Origin: Clostridia bacterium
GTDB taxonomy: Bacteria > Bacillota > Clostridia > Peptostreptococcales > Anaerovoracaceae
Assembly (NCBI GenBank): GCA_030537495.1
Contig: JAUNMH010000002.1
Span: 104,852-168,851 of the forward strand
Direction: 5' to 3'
DNA: 64,000 bases
In this document: in pieces, positions 17,619 through 26,991 of the stretch
How the letters are laid out: every line of letters begins with the position of its first letter
Numbering within the stretch: the stretch's first letter is position 1
Notes under the pieces: generated by a model
Told to the model about the DNA's origin: nothing
Databases searched by the model: none
Seen by the model: only the letters and a program-made list of their open reading frames with translations
Translations under genes and position numbers: made by a program

Positions 17619-17647
17619 ATAATACCCTATTATGACACTTTGGTCAA
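17619..17647 (-). promoter_or_regulatory. Promoter of recA
   Basis: TTGACC (17642-17647) and TATTAT (17619-17624) are separated by 17 bases on the minus strand, just upstream of the LexA box. Confidence 0.78.
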
Positions 17648-17724
17648 GTGTTTTTAACTGTAATTTTCTTACAATCACAAATATACACTATCTCCTAAAA
17701 AATGTCAATATTTTCTAGCCCTTT

Positions 17725-18189
17725 CTAACCTATCATTCTATTGATAAGCTTAAACATTTCATTTACAGCATAGTCTCTATTGCATTCACGATCACTAGAG
17801 CCCGTCTGCAATTTCTTAACATCTACTTTATCATCATAAGTACAAGCAATGTAAATAGTTCCGACCGGCTTTTCATCGCTTCCGCCACCAGGGCCTGCAA
17901 GACCTGTCACAGCAACACAAACATCGCTTCCGGTTTTCTCCTTCAGCCCTAGTACCATTTCCTCAGCCACTTCATAGCTTTCTGCTGTATAAACGTTTAA
18001 CGTTTCCTCGCTTACACCAAGTTCTTCCATCTTAGCCCTATAAGAGTATGTTACCAAACTGCGGTCAAAAACAGCAGAAATACCGGGCATGTCTGTCAGC
18101 TTTGACGCAAACAGACCCCCGGTACATGATTCGCATGCGGATATGGTAATGCCTCTTGAAATTAGTTTTTCACAAACGTCCTTCATCAT
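17725..18189 (-). CDS. pncC: Nicotinamide-nucleotide amidase (CinA C-terminal domain only)
   Basis: 154 residues covering the CinA/PncC amidase domain: ESCTGGLFASKLTDMPGIS with the catalytic Ser, SLVTYSYRAKMEELGV, and VAVTGLAGPGGGSDEKPVG. PncC deamidates nicotinamide mononucleotide in pyridine nucleotide recycling. The N-terminal MoCF-like domain of full CinA, often present in this pgsA-cinA-recA neighbourhood of Firmicutes, is absent. Only 5 bases separate it from pgsA, and two consecutive ATG codons (18189, 18186) could serve as start. Confidence 0.9.
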   Translation of the reverse strand: MMKDVCEKLISRGITISACESCTGGLFASKLTDMPGISAVFDRSLVTYSYRAKMEELGVSEETLNVYTAESYEVAEEMVLGLKEKTGSDVCVAVTGLAGPGGGSDEKPVGTIYIACTYDDKVDVKKLQTGSSDRECNRDYAVNEMFKLINRMIG

Positions 18190-18194
18190 CGCAA

Positions 18195-18731
18195 TTACTC
18201 CTTAAAAACTCCTATGTTCTTAGTTACATATTCAACGCCTGAGTAAACTGTCATTATTAGAGATGCCCACAAGAAAATTTGTCCACCTACAGCAATGTAA
18301 TGGAAAATTTCTGTAGTTCCTGCTTCGCCTAATAAAATCATAGGCACAGCAATCATCTGTAAAACAGTTTTGATCTTACCGCTCATGCCTGCAGCAATAA
18401 CGAGACCTTCAGATGCGGCAACAGTTCTCATTCCTGCAATTGTAAATTCTCTTGCCAAGATCAGAATCAGCATCCATCCTGGAACGAGTCCATCCTGAAC
18501 CATCATGCAAAAAGCTGAGTAAACTAAAACTTTGTCAGCTAATGGGTCCATGATTTTTCCAAAATTTGTGACTAGATTGTACTTTCTTGCGATTTTTCCG
18601 TCCAACATATCTGTAAGTGACGCCAAAATGAACAGTACAAACGCTATAAGATACATATCAGTCATGTATGCTGCTACGAAAAAAGGCACAGCAATTACAC
18701 GAGCGATTGTCAATTTGTTAGGTAAATTCAT
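18195..18731 (-). CDS. pgsA: CDP-diacylglycerol--glycerol-3-phosphate 3-phosphatidyltransferase
   Basis: 178-residue membrane enzyme committing to phosphatidylglycerol. The full CDP-alcohol transferase motif is present: DMLDGKIARKYNLVTNFGKI followed by MDPLADK. Four to five hydrophobic helices are visible. It begins MNLPNKLTIARV, typical of PgsA. It lies 2 bases after the rimO stop and 5 bases before pncC, so rimO-pgsA-pncC form one unit. Confidence 0.95.
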   Translation of the reverse strand: MNLPNKLTIARVIAVPFFVAAYMTDMYLIAFVLFILASLTDMLDGKIARKYNLVTNFGKIMDPLADKVLVYSAFCMMVQDGLVPGWMLILILAREFTIAGMRTVAASEGLVIAAGMSGKIKTVLQMIAVPMILLGEAGTTEIFHYIAVGGQIFLWASLIMTVYSGVEYVTKNIGVFKE

Positions 18732-18733
18732 GG

Positions 18734-20044
18734 TTACACCTCTCTTCCCACTAAATCATAATCAAATGCATCGGTTATCTCAACCATTGCAAATTCCCCT
18801 ATTTTATGTTCTTTCTCCGATGTAAAAATTACGGAGTTGTCGATTTCCGGCGCGTCATACTCTGTTCTTCCGATGTAACTTCCGTCTTCGTCAATTTCGT
18901 CGATCAAAACCTCCAGAGTCTGGCCAATTTTTTCTCTATTAGATTCAAGAGAAATATCAAGCTGACGACGCATAATGCCATCCTGCCTCTCCGCTTTGAT
19001 TTCTTCGTCAATCTGATTTTCCATTTCACCAGCCACAGTGTTTTCTTCCTGTGAATATGTGAAAACTCCAAGTCTTGCAAACTTTTCTTCTTCAACAAAA
19101 TCCACAAGTTCATCGTAATCATCTTCAGTTTCTCCTGGGAAACCTACAATTAGTGTGGTTCTGATGTGAATGTTCGGCATAGCCTCTTTTAGTTTTAGTA
19201 TTGTGTTCTTAATTGATTCCGAAGTTGACCTTCTTTTCATGCCTCTAAGAACATTATTACTGGCGTGCTGAATCGGAATATCCAGATACTTGCAGACCTT
19301 GTCTTCTTCGGTCATAACCTGAATTAGCTCGTCTGTAATTCTATCCTCATAGCAGTACATCAATCTTATCCAGTGAATGCCGTCTATCTGGCAGAGCTTC
19401 TTTACAAGTTTTGCGAGTCTAAGTTCGCCGTATAAGTCCATGCCATAGTAAGTTACGTCCTGAGCTATTAAGATGAGTTCCTTGCAACCTGCCTCTGCTA
19501 GCTGTTTTGCTTCTTCTAGAATATCCTCTTCTCGCTTACTTCTGAATTTTCCTCTAATTTGCGGAATTACGCAGTAGGCGCATCTGTTATTGCAACCTTC
19601 TGCTATTTTCAAAGTCGCCGTATATGGATTATCTGACAATTTTCTCGGCATAATCTTCAATATGTCACTACAAGAATGACTAACTTTAACCCGACGTCCT
19701 TCATCAATTCCGCTTAAGATCTCTGGTAGCTGTTCATACTCATTTACACCTATGAAAGCATCTACTTCTGGCATTTCCTCAAAGAGTTCGTCGCTGTATC
19801 TTTCTGAAAGACATCCTGACACGATTATTTTCTTACCAGCTTCTTTATACTCTGCCATCTCAAAGATGCGCGCTATAGATTCCGTTTTTGCGTCATTAAT
19901 GAAACCGCAAGTATTTACAACGATTACGTCCGCCTCATCAGGCTGGTTTACTGTAATAAAATTATTATCTTCAAGTATACCTTTTGCCATTTCTGAGTCA
20001 TTGAAATTCTTAGGACATCCCAATGTATCGATAAAAACTTTCAT
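18734..20044 (-). CDS. rimO: Ribosomal protein S12 methylthiotransferase RimO
   Basis: 436 residues. The N-terminal UPF0004 domain starts FIDTLGCPKNFNDSEMA (the cluster Cys is in GCPKN), with others in NTCGFI and SGCLSERY. The radical SAM core motif is CNNRCAYC, and a C-terminal TRAM domain runs from about 370. RimO methylthiolates an aspartate of S12 using two 4Fe-4S clusters. The LGCPKN signature separates it from MiaB and MtaB. AGGAG precedes ATG 20044, 2 bases after the ftsK stop. Confidence 0.95.
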   Translation of the reverse strand: MKVFIDTLGCPKNFNDSEMAKGILEDNNFITVNQPDEADVIVVNTCGFINDAKTESIARIFEMAEYKEAGKKIIVSGCLSERYSDELFEEMPEVDAFIGVNEYEQLPEILSGIDEGRRVKVSHSCSDILKIMPRKLSDNPYTATLKIAEGCNNRCAYCVIPQIRGKFRSKREEDILEEAKQLAEAGCKELILIAQDVTYYGMDLYGELRLAKLVKKLCQIDGIHWIRLMYCYEDRITDELIQVMTEEDKVCKYLDIPIQHASNNVLRGMKRRSTSESIKNTILKLKEAMPNIHIRTTLIVGFPGETEDDYDELVDFVEEEKFARLGVFTYSQEENTVAGEMENQIDEEIKAERQDGIMRRQLDISLESNREKIGQTLEVLIDEIDEDGSYIGRTEYDAPEIDNSVIFTSEKEHKIGEFAMVEITDAFDYDLVGREV

Positions 20045-20046
20045 AC

Positions 20047-22677
20047 TTACTCCTCTGTCACCTCTGCTTTCATAGCCGCCAGTTCTTCTTCGCTCATGAG
20101 AACCTGCCGAGGCCTGCTTCCGTCCTGTGGGCCTACAATACCTCTGGCTTCCATCATATCTACGATTCTAGCTGCCCTATTATAACCTATTCTAAATCTT
20201 CTTTGAAGCATGGATACCGATGCTTGTCCAGCAGTCACTACGCATTCAATGGCATCTGCTAGAAGTTCATCTCCATCATCTTCATTTTTATCTCCTGTAA
20301 TATTACCTTTTTCGATAGTATGAAGTACATCTCCTGAATACTCTACTTCTTCTACCTGAGCTTTGATAAAGTCAATAACCTTCTGTACTTCTGAGTCTGA
20401 TACAAAGGTTCCCTGGACTCTAATTGGCTTTCCTGTTCCTAGCGGATTGAAGAGCATATCTCCCTTTCCAACCAGTTTTTCTGCGCCAGCCATATCTAGA
20501 ATTGTTCTAGAGTCTACCTGTGAAGAAACTGCAAAGGCAATACGTGAAGGTATGTTGGCTTTGATTACTCCAGTAATAATATCTACTGATGGTCTCTGAG
20601 TTGCTACAATTAAATGCATTCCTGCCGCTCTAGCCATCTGTGCAAGTCTGCAGATAGATTCTTCAACCTGTGACGGTGCAGCCATCATAAGGTCGGCTAA
20701 CTCGTCAATGATAATGACAATCTGTGGCATCTTTTCTTCATCAAGGCCCTTTTCCTTCATAGATGCATTATAGCTCTGAAGGTCTCTAACCTGATTTTCT
20801 GCAAACTTTTTGTATCTGTCTGTCATTTCAGCCACTGCCCAGTTAAGTGCCGCAGCTGCCTTAGCCGGTTCTGTTACAACCGGAATCAACAGATGTGGTA
20901 TGCCGTTGTAATTACCTAGTTCTACAACCTTAGGGTCTATCAAAACTAACTTAACCTCATCTGGATCCGCTTTATAAAGTATACTTGTAATAATGCTGTT
21001 TACGCATACACTCTTTCCTGATCCTGTAGAACCCGCAATAAGTAGGTGTGGCATGCTCTTTAGGTCTGCTACAATGGCTTTTCCTGCAATGTCCTTACCT
21101 ACTGCAAAGGTAATCTTCGATTCGGCATCTCTAAATTCTTTTGAATCTACAATTTCTCTTAGTGTAACCATATTAATATGGTCATTTTCTACTTCTATTC
21201 CAACAGCAGCTTTTCCTGGAATTGGCGCTTCTATACGAATGCTCTTTGCTTCCAGGTTAAGCGCTATGTCATCAGCAAGTCTTACGATACTGCTAACCTT
21301 AACGCCTACATTGGGCTGAATTTCATATCTAGTTACAGCAGGTCCCTGTGTTACCTGAATTACCCTAGCGTCTACATTGAAGTTCTGAAGAGTTTCTTCT
21401 AGCTTGGCAGCTTTCATCTTAAGCTCCATGCTGATATTTCCTCTGTCCTGTTGCTTCGGTCTGTTAAGGAAACTTACAGGGGGCTTCTTATACTGCTTAT
21501 GCAGTTTCTGTTCTGCCATTTCTGCAGGATCCAAAGTAAGTGCGCCAGCTTCCTTCTTAGTAAGTTTTGTTGGCTCATCTGTTACTATAACACCCGGGAT
21601 GTTGGCTGGGTCGTCGTCAACCTTAGCCACGTTGTCGTATGGCTTAAAGAACCCTCTGTCCGGATTGTCAATAGGAGCAGTTTCTATTTCAGGTTTAAAT
21701 TCCATAGTATCAGTCTTTTTTTTGCCTCTAGAACGTCTCCCTGCACTCTTTTGGGGCTCTGAATCAAGTCCATAACCCTCGCCGTAATCAACCTTTTCCT
21801 CCAGGCCGTAAGATGTGGAAATTTTCACATTGTTATCATCCTGGAAAGGGTTCTCGTCAGTCATATATTTAATGATATTGTCCTGCTTGTTTTTATTTTT
21901 CCATCTAGTCGACGCTGATGGTTTCTGGTTCTGATCATATGGATTTTCCAGTTGTTCCGGAGAAAATGCCATCTGAACCGGTATATCTTCGCGTACAGGT
22001 GCTTTTTTTTCCATTTCAGCCAGCTGCGCCTCACGTTCAGCGGCTTTCATTTCCTTTTCGTGTCTTCTGATTTCGCGTTTTTCTGCAAATCTGTCCATAC
22101 CTCTAGAAACAGGCGTATTGAAGACAATAAGGAAGCATATGATTATTCCGACTATGGAGACGGTATATAAGCCTACAGTTCCAAAAAATTTAATAAGCAG
22201 CGTTCCTGCAGACATTCCAAAGATGCCTCCACTTTCAAGCTCAATTCCCTTGTCGTAAAATTCCTTAAATAAAAATTCCAGCTTGCTCGGTTCTATATAT
22301 CTTGCTGAGTTAAGTATGCAGGCAAACAGTAAAATAGTAAAGCTAAGCACACCCGAAAGCTTGCTAATATGAGCAGTTTTGCGGCCTAAAATCATTAGAC
22401 CAAAAACAATCAGATACCAAGGCAGTACAAGTCCTATGTGTCCAAATACACCTTTAAGAACTGCGCCGATGGTGTTCCCCAGTTCTCCTGCCGCTTCAAA
22501 CTGAACAGCTGCAAAGAGGAAGATGCCTACGGCAATAAAAATCACAGCCCAGATAATATCGAGGACGCGCTTGTCGGCATGTCTCCGCTCGCTTATCTCT
22601 GCCTTGTTGACAGTCTTTGGATTGACAGTCTTCGTATTCTTTTTTGCGTTAGATTTTTTATTATTAGCCTTAGCCAA
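20047..22677 (-). CDS. ftsK: DNA translocase FtsK/SpoIIIE
   Basis: 876 residues. Four membrane helices lie in the first 185 residues, followed by a charged linker (about 190-440), then the RecA-like motor with Walker [12 protein letters not shown], Walker [13 protein letters not shown] and an [12 protein letters not shown] segment, and the C-terminal winged-helix gamma domain ([20 protein letters not shown]) that reads KOPS-like sequences. It moves chromosomal DNA through the closing septum. The start is a TTG at 22677 supported by an AGAGG 7 bases upstream; no good ATG exists near it. Confidence 0.94.
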   Translation of the reverse strand: MAKANNKKSNAKKNTKTVNPKTVNKAEISERRHADKRVLDIIWAVIFIAVGIFLFAAVQFEAAGELGNTIGAVLKGVFGHIGLVLPWYLIVFGLMILGRKTAHISKLSGVLSFTILLFACILNSARYIEPSKLEFLFKEFYDKGIELESGGIFGMSAGTLLIKFFGTVGLYTVSIVGIIICFLIVFNTPVSRGMDRFAEKREIRRHEKEMKAAEREAQLAEMEKKAPVREDIPVQMAFSPEQLENPYDQNQKPSASTRWKNKNKQDNIIKYMTDENPFQDDNNVKISTSYGLEEKVDYGEGYGLDSEPQKSAGRRSRGKKKTDTMEFKPEIETAPIDNPDRGFFKPYDNVAKVDDDPANIPGVIVTDEPTKLTKKEAGALTLDPAEMAEQKLHKQYKKPPVSFLNRPKQQDRGNISMELKMKAAKLEETLQNFNVDARVIQVTQGPAVTRYEIQPNVGVKVSSIVRLADDIALNLEAKSIRIEAPIPGKAAVGIEVENDHINMVTLREIVDSKEFRDAESKITFAVGKDIAGKAIVADLKSMPHLLIAGSTGSGKSVCVNSIITSILYKADPDEVKLVLIDPKVVELGNYNGIPHLLIPVVTEPAKAAAALNWAVAEMTDRYKKFAENQVRDLQSYNASMKEKGLDEEKMPQIVIIIDELADLMMAAPSQVEESICRLAQMARAAGMHLIVATQRPSVDIITGVIKANIPSRIAFAVSSQVDSRTILDMAGAEKLVGKGDMLFNPLGTGKPIRVQGTFVSDSEVQKVIDFIKAQVEEVEYSGDVLHTIEKGNITGDKNEDDGDELLADAIECVVTAGQASVSMLQRRFRIGYNRAARIVDMMEARGIVGPQDGSRPRQVLMSEEELAAMKAEVTEE

Positions 22678-22718
22678 GTCTTATCCTCTCTTTACCTTAG
22701 ATTACTTATCATTATTAA

Positions 22719-23564
22719 TTACTTATAAATCTGTGGGAATAGTCCTAAAACAATTGTAACTACGCCCAGTACCCATACATAATATGAGAAATAACTTAAT
22801 TTCTTATCAGAAACGATTTTTATCATAGTTTTGATTGCGACGAATCCGGAAACTGCTGCTACAAGCATTCCTACCACAATTGGTCCTGCTAGTCCCGGAT
22901 CCAAACCTGCTTTAACTGCATCAGGCACTTCCAATACGACGGATCCTAAGATTGACGGAATTGAAATCAGAAAAGCAAATTTAACTGCAAATTCACGTCT
23001 TAGTCCTGTAGTAAGTCCACCAATTAGGGTTGAACCGGATCTTGATATTCCGGGGCAGATTGCTACACCCTGAAGTGTTCCGATAAACAGTGCATTTCTG
23101 AAATTCATGTTTTCTATTCCTCTGTTTGATCCTCCCATTCTCTCTGCAAGGAACATAAGCACACCAGTAATGATGAATCCGATACCGATAGCTACAAATG
23201 AAGAATACAACCCTTCAAAGATGTCGTTGAACAATAATCCAATGACGCCTGTAGGTATAGTTGCAACGATAATCATTACGCCTAATTTACGTACAGGTCT
23301 TTCATCTAACCTTAAACCATTTCCTGTACACAAGTCTTTAACAGTAACTACAAGTTCTACAAGCAGTTCCCAAATATCCTTCCAGTAACAGATAAATACT
23401 GAAACTAAAGTTCCTACATGAAGAAGAACTGCAAACAATAATACACTTTCCCCTTCTATTCCAAATAACCCCTGTATAAGGGCCAGGTGGCCGGAGCTGC
23501 TTATAGGCAAAAATTCAGCCAGTCCCTGTACTAATCCCAATATTATAGCTTCAAAATATGTCAC
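22719..23564 (-). CDS. uppP: Undecaprenyl-diphosphatase UppP (BacA)
   Basis: 281 residues, about eight membrane helices. The two family motifs are GLAEFLPISSSGHL with the catalytic Glu/Ser region and PGISRSGSTLIGGL. It recycles the undecaprenyl carrier lipid for cell wall synthesis and gives bacitracin resistance when overexpressed. The start is GTG at 23564, with GGAGGG 6 bases upstream. It is 11 bases after the asd gene. Confidence 0.95.
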   Translation of the reverse strand: MTYFEAIILGLVQGLAEFLPISSSGHLALIQGLFGIEGESVLLFAVLLHVGTLVSVFICYWKDIWELLVELVVTVKDLCTGNGLRLDERPVRKLGVMIIVATIPTGVIGLLFNDIFEGLYSSFVAIGIGFIITGVLMFLAERMGGSNRGIENMNFRNALFIGTLQGVAICPGISRSGSTLIGGLTTGLRREFAVKFAFLISIPSILGSVVLEVPDAVKAGLDPGLAGPIVVGMLVAAVSGFVAIKTMIKIVSDKKLSYFSYYVWVLGVVTIVLGLFPQIYK

Positions 23565-23575
23565 TAAGCGCCCTC

Positions 23576-24670
23576 CTATTTATGATTAATATATCCTTTT
23601 TCTACTAAGCTTTCAGCGCAAAGTACTGCACCGCCAGCAGCACCTCTCACTGTATTATGCGCAAGTCCGATAAACTTAAAGTCATAAACTATATCTTCTC
23701 TAAGTCTTCCGATTGAAACGCCAAAGCCACCTTCAAAGTCAACATCAAGTTTAACCTGAGGTCTATCATCTTCTTCCAAGTACTGAATAAACTGTTTAGG
23801 GGCACTTGGAAGTTCCGCTTCCTGCGGGAAGCCCTTAAAGTTAACAAGTCTGTCAATAAGCTCTTCCTTAGTAGGCTTCTTGTTAAATCTTACAAAAACA
23901 GCAGCAGTATGTCCATTAAGTACCGGAACTCTTACGCACTGTGATGTAATTACAGGAAGCTTAGCCTTAACAATTTCTCCATTTTCAATATGTCCAAAGA
24001 TTCTAAGTGGTTCAAGCTCACTCTTTTCTTCTTCTCCTCCAATATATGGAATGATATTCTCAACCATTTCAGGCCACTCTTTGAAAGTTTTGCCCGCACC
24101 GGAGATTGCCTGATAGGTAGTAACAACTACTTCTGCAGGTTCAAATTCCTTCCATGCTGCAAGAGCAGGAGCATATCCCTGAATTGAACAGTTAGGCTTA
24201 ACCGCAACGAAACCTCTTTCTGTGCCCAATCTTTTCTTCTGGAATTCAATAACCTCTGCGTGACCTAGATTGATTTCAGGAATAATCATAGGAACGTCTG
24301 GAGTCCATCTATGAGCACTATTATTTGATACAACTGGAGTTTCTGTCTTTGCATATTCATCTTCAATTGCTCTGATTTCTTCCTTTGTCATATCAACAGC
24401 ACTGAATACAAAATCAACTGAGTCTGCAACAGCTTTAATATCCTTAACATCTTTAACTACTATATTTTTAACGGCTTCAGGCATAGGTGTAGTCATCTTC
24501 CATCTGTCACCTACTGCTTCTGCATAAGTCTTGCCTGCACTTCTTGCACTTGCAGCAATTGTAACAACTTCAAACCAAGGATGATTGTCAAGGAGAGAGA
24601 TAAATCTCTGTCCAACCATACCTGTTCCACCTAGAATACCGACCTTAAGTTTTCTATCAAGCTTCTTCAT
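23576..24670 (-). CDS. asd: Aspartate-semialdehyde dehydrogenase
   Basis: 364 residues. N-terminal NADP-binding GILGGTGMVGQRF, the catalytic cysteine in VKPNCSIQG, the QAISGAGK substrate segment and the C-terminal HNTVRGAAGGAVL. The sequence is of the archaeal/fungal-type ASADH that many Clostridia also carry, longer than the enterobacterial form near its centre. It reduces aspartyl phosphate in lysine/DAP, threonine and methionine synthesis. It has its own promoter. Confidence 0.93.
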   Translation of the reverse strand: MKKLDRKLKVGILGGTGMVGQRFISLLDNHPWFEVVTIAASARSAGKTYAEAVGDRWKMTTPMPEAVKNIVVKDVKDIKAVADSVDFVFSAVDMTKEEIRAIEDEYAKTETPVVSNNSAHRWTPDVPMIIPEINLGHAEVIEFQKKRLGTERGFVAVKPNCSIQGYAPALAAWKEFEPAEVVVTTYQAISGAGKTFKEWPEMVENIIPYIGGEEEKSELEPLRIFGHIENGEIVKAKLPVITSQCVRVPVLNGHTAAVFVRFNKKPTKEELIDRLVNFKGFPQEAELPSAPKQFIQYLEEDDRPQVKLDVDFEGGFGVSIGRLREDIVYDFKFIGLAHNTVRGAAGGAVLCAESLVEKGYINHK

Positions 24671-24716
24671 GCTTATAATCTCCTTTACCTATTTTGTTTA
24701 CACATTGTATCAAATT

Positions 24717-24745
24717 ATTTTATCATTTTTTTGCGCTTATTTCAA
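24717..24745 (-). promoter_or_regulatory. Promoter of asd-uppP
   Basis: TTGAAA (24740-24745) and TAAAAT (24717-24722) on the minus strand are separated by 17 bases. The leader is about 40 bases. No lysine riboswitch is visible. Confidence 0.65.
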
Positions 24746-24825
24746 CATATAAAACAGTTATACACCAAAGCTCCAAGAAAGCTACACCAAAACCAGCAGC
24801 CACAAATCACTAGTCACGCAGCCAC

Positions 24826-24853
24826 GAAAAAAGAGCAGTCAATGACTGCTCTT
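24826..24853 (-). terminator. Terminator after rpmF
   Basis: A near-perfect inverted repeat (arms AAGAGCAGTCA, 24831-24841 and 24843-24853) is followed on the minus strand by six or seven U. It lies 23 bases after the rpmF stop. Confidence 0.88.
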
Positions 24854-24876
24854 CATTAGTTTCTTGTTTCTCAATC

Positions 24877-25065
24877 CTAAGCGTTGATTGCTTCAGCAAC
24901 AACTTCTTTGCCATCATAATAGTTACAATTAGGGCAAACTCTGTGTGGAAGCTTTGGCTCGTGGCACTGTGGACAAATTGATACTCCCGGAACTGACTTC
25001 TTCATGTTAGGGGATCTTCTCTTGTCTCTTCTAGCTTTGGATGTTTTCCTCTTAGGTACTGCCAT
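24877..25065 (-). CDS. rpmF: 50S ribosomal protein L32
   Basis: 62 residues: [18 protein letters not shown] at the N-terminus and a zinc-binding C+ type core with CPQC and CPNC. At the C-terminus a short acidic tail is added. The usual upstream partner yceD (DUF177) is absent; ackA lies upstream instead. AGGAGG is 8 bases before the ATG, and two consensus-like promoters lie in the 99-base gap. Confidence 0.97.
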   Translation of the reverse strand: MAVPKRKTSKARRDKRRSPNMKKSVPGVSICPQCHEPKLPHRVCPNCNYYDGKEVVAEAINA

Positions 25066-25093
25066 TGTCTACACCTCCTGTTCGTGTATAATG

Positions 25094-25122
25094 TTTATAT
25101 TCATTGATAGAATTTTCGTCAA
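25094..25122 (-). promoter_or_regulatory. rpmF promoter P2 (proximal)
   Basis: TTGACG (25117-25122), 17-base spacer, TATAAA (25094-25099) on the minus strand. It lies 8 bases downstream of the P1 -35/-10 pair in the same gap, so rpmF would have tandem promoters. Confidence 0.6.
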
Positions 25123-25129
25123 CTATTAA

Positions 25130-25158
25130 ATTATACACATTTAGCAATGGTATGTCAA
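25130..25158 (-). promoter_or_regulatory. rpmF promoter P1 (distal, perfect consensus)
   Basis: TTGACA (25153-25158) and TATAAT (25130-25135) with the optimal 17-base spacer. It is one of the best sigma-A promoters in the window. Confidence 0.88.
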
Positions 25159-25164
25159 CAAAAA

Positions 25165-26364
25165 TTATAAATTCTTTGTTAGATTGTAAGTATCTCTTGC
25201 GATCATTAATTCTTCGTTTGTTGGGATTAACATTAACTTAACTTTTGAATCCTCAGTATTAACGAAAGTTTCCTTTCCTCTTACCTTGTTCTTCATAATG
25301 TCAAGCTTGATTCCTAAGTTGCCTAAGTCTGTGCAAATAAGTTCTCTCATGTTAACGTCATTTTCACCAACACCAGCAGTGAATACGATAGCATCTACAC
25401 CGTTCATTTCTGCAATGTAAGCACCGATGTAGAATCTAACCTTCTGAGCGAAGATTTCAAGGGCTAGAGCTGCTCTTTCGTTTCCTTCTGCTACAGCTTC
25501 TTCAAGGTCTCTGAAGTCACTGGATACTCCGGAAATACCAAGTACACCTGACTTCTTGTTAAGAATTTCATTTGCCTTACCCTGAGGAAGATTTTCTTTT
25601 TCTCTGATGTAAGTTACGATTGCAGGGTCGATGTCTCCGCAACGAGTACCCATTACAAGTCCCTGTAATGGAGTGAATCCCATTGATGTATCGATTACTC
25701 TACCGTGCTTGATAGCTGATACGGATGCACCATTACCAAGGTGGCAAGTGATGATCTTAAGGTCGTTGATATCAACGTTCATCATGTTAGCTGCTCTCTG
25801 AGCTACATATTTGTGAGAAGTTCCGTGGAATCCGTACTTTCTGATTCCGTACTTTTCATAATATTCGTAAGGTAATGCGTATAAGTATGACTTAGGTGGC
25901 ATTGTCTGATGATAAGCTGTATCGAATACTGCTACCATTGGTGTGTTAGGCATAAGTTCCTGACAAGCAGCGATACCATATAGGTTAGGTGGATTATGAA
26001 GAGGTGCTAATTCTACGCACTCTTCTAAAGCAGCGATAACTTTATCGTCGATAACGACTGAATCTGCAAACTTTTCGCCTGCATGTACAACTCTGTGTCC
26101 TACAGCTCCGATTTCATCTAAAGAAGCTACAACACCTGTTTCTGGATTCTGGACTGCATCAAGAACCTGCTTGATTGCATCCTTGTGATCCTTCATTGGT
26201 ACTAAAGTTGAAACCTTATCCATTCCAATCTTTGTATGATTAATTACAGAACCTTCCATTCCGATTCTTTCAACAAGACCTTTGCAAAGAAGCTTTTCGC
26301 TAGTCATGTCTAACACCTGATATTTCAATGATGAACTACCACAGTTAATTACTAATACGTTCAT
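25165..26364 (-). CDS. ackA: Acetate kinase
   Basis: 399 residues. [16 protein letters not shown] binds the phosphates, [18 protein letters not shown] and [10 protein letters not shown] carry the catalytic Arg/Asp/His residues, and [12 protein letters not shown] is near the end. It makes ATP from acetyl phosphate in fermentation. ATG 26364 follows a GGAGGG by 6 bases; the frame opens 19 codons earlier, but that would lie in the promoter. The pta gene is not adjacent. Confidence 0.97.
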   Translation of the reverse strand: MNVLVINCGSSSLKYQVLDMTSEKLLCKGLVERIGMEGSVINHTKIGMDKVSTLVPMKDHKDAIKQVLDAVQNPETGVVASLDEIGAVGHRVVHAGEKFADSVVIDDKVIAALEECVELAPLHNPPNLYGIAACQELMPNTPMVAVFDTAYHQTMPPKSYLYALPYEYYEKYGIRKYGFHGTSHKYVAQRAANMMNVDINDLKIITCHLGNGASVSAIKHGRVIDTSMGFTPLQGLVMGTRCGDIDPAIVTYIREKENLPQGKANEILNKKSGVLGISGVSSDFRDLEEAVAEGNERAALALEIFAQKVRFYIGAYIAEMNGVDAIVFTAGVGENDVNMRELICTDLGNLGIKLDIMKNKVRGKETFVNTEDSKVKLMLIPTNEELMIARDTYNLTKNL

Positions 26365-26404
26365 TATGTTCCCTCCGTTTAATTTATAATTAATTGCCTC
26401 ATCT

Positions 26405-26433
26405 ATTATACACCTGCGCAAAAGCTAAATCAA
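26405..26433 (-). promoter_or_regulatory. Promoter of ackA
   Basis: TTGATT (26428-26433), 17-base spacer and TATAAT (26405-26410) on the minus strand. Confidence 0.75.
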
Positions 26434-26472
26434 GGGATTCCTTTGCATTACTTTTTCTAGAAATGTCAAGGA

Positions 26473-26850
26473 TAAATTAACCAGGAGTTAGACACGAGAG
26501 TTTGCAAATAAATCTGCCTAGGCTCTCTTATAGTGGCTCAGTTGTCAAGATAAAAATCTAAGATTTTTATAATGAACTGATATAGTTGATAAGTTACAGG
26601 GAACGCAGGGAAAGTAGATGAACTCTCCCTCTGTTCCATTTATGCTAAGCGGCATATGGCAACAGCATTGCCGGATAGTAGCATTCAGCTGGTATCTGAT
26701 AATCAAGTGCGGAATGACGCCGCTCAAAGTTATAGGTATGAATATACTGTCCGATGGCAGCTCTAGCTGCCTTGATATTATTATATTGTGTTAGATAGGC
26801 TTCCTCATACTTGAAGCTCCGAAACCAGCGTTCTATCATGATAATGTCTT
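26473..26850 (-). mobile_element. Remnant of an IS3-family insertion sequence (right end)
   Basis: The stretch holds the last part of an IS3-type transposase and, below it, a GTGTCTAAC segment (minus strand, about 26485-26499) that looks like an IS3-type right terminal repeat. No left end and no orfA/orfB frameshift region exist. Upstream homology stops near 26850 and unrelated sequence follows, so most of the element was deleted. A perfect palindrome with 10-bp arms around one A (26550-26570) lies within it. The element boundaries are approximate. Confidence 0.65.
26645..26850 (-). pseudogene. IS3-family transposase, C-terminal fragment
   Basis: Reads IERWFRSFKYEEAYLTQY, then YIHTYNFERRHSALDYQIP, which matches the end of the DDE integrase core of IS3-family OrfB proteins, including the last catalytic Glu region. 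Only about 68 codons remain of about 280. Homology seems to extend a few codons before the in-frame ATG at 26839 (codons D-I-I before it), after which a stop codon appears. Not expected to be functional. Confidence 0.75.
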
Positions 26851-26913
26851 AATTTATGATACCATTATAGTATGTAAAGGATAAGGAATAATGGACAATC
26901 CACAATTAAAATC

Positions 26914-26943
26914 AAAAAAGAAGCTGTCATCGTGGCAGCTTCT
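26914..26943 (-). terminator. Terminator after the nuclease-like gene
   Basis: Minus-strand hairpin with 8-bp outer arms (AGAAGCTG and complement, 26936-26943 and 26920-26927) plus 2 inner pairs, followed by six U. It lies about 50 bases beyond the stop codon at 26992. Confidence 0.82.
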
Positions 26944-26991
26944 CTCTCGAAATTAAATTATAATCGATATTGTCATCAAATTATATCCGCC

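Noticed and set aside
26550..26570. Perfect A/T palindrome with 10-bp arms, considered as an attachment site or replication signal
   Set aside because: It lies within the IS remnant, has only two G-C pairs and no partner copy in the window. No basis for a specific function.
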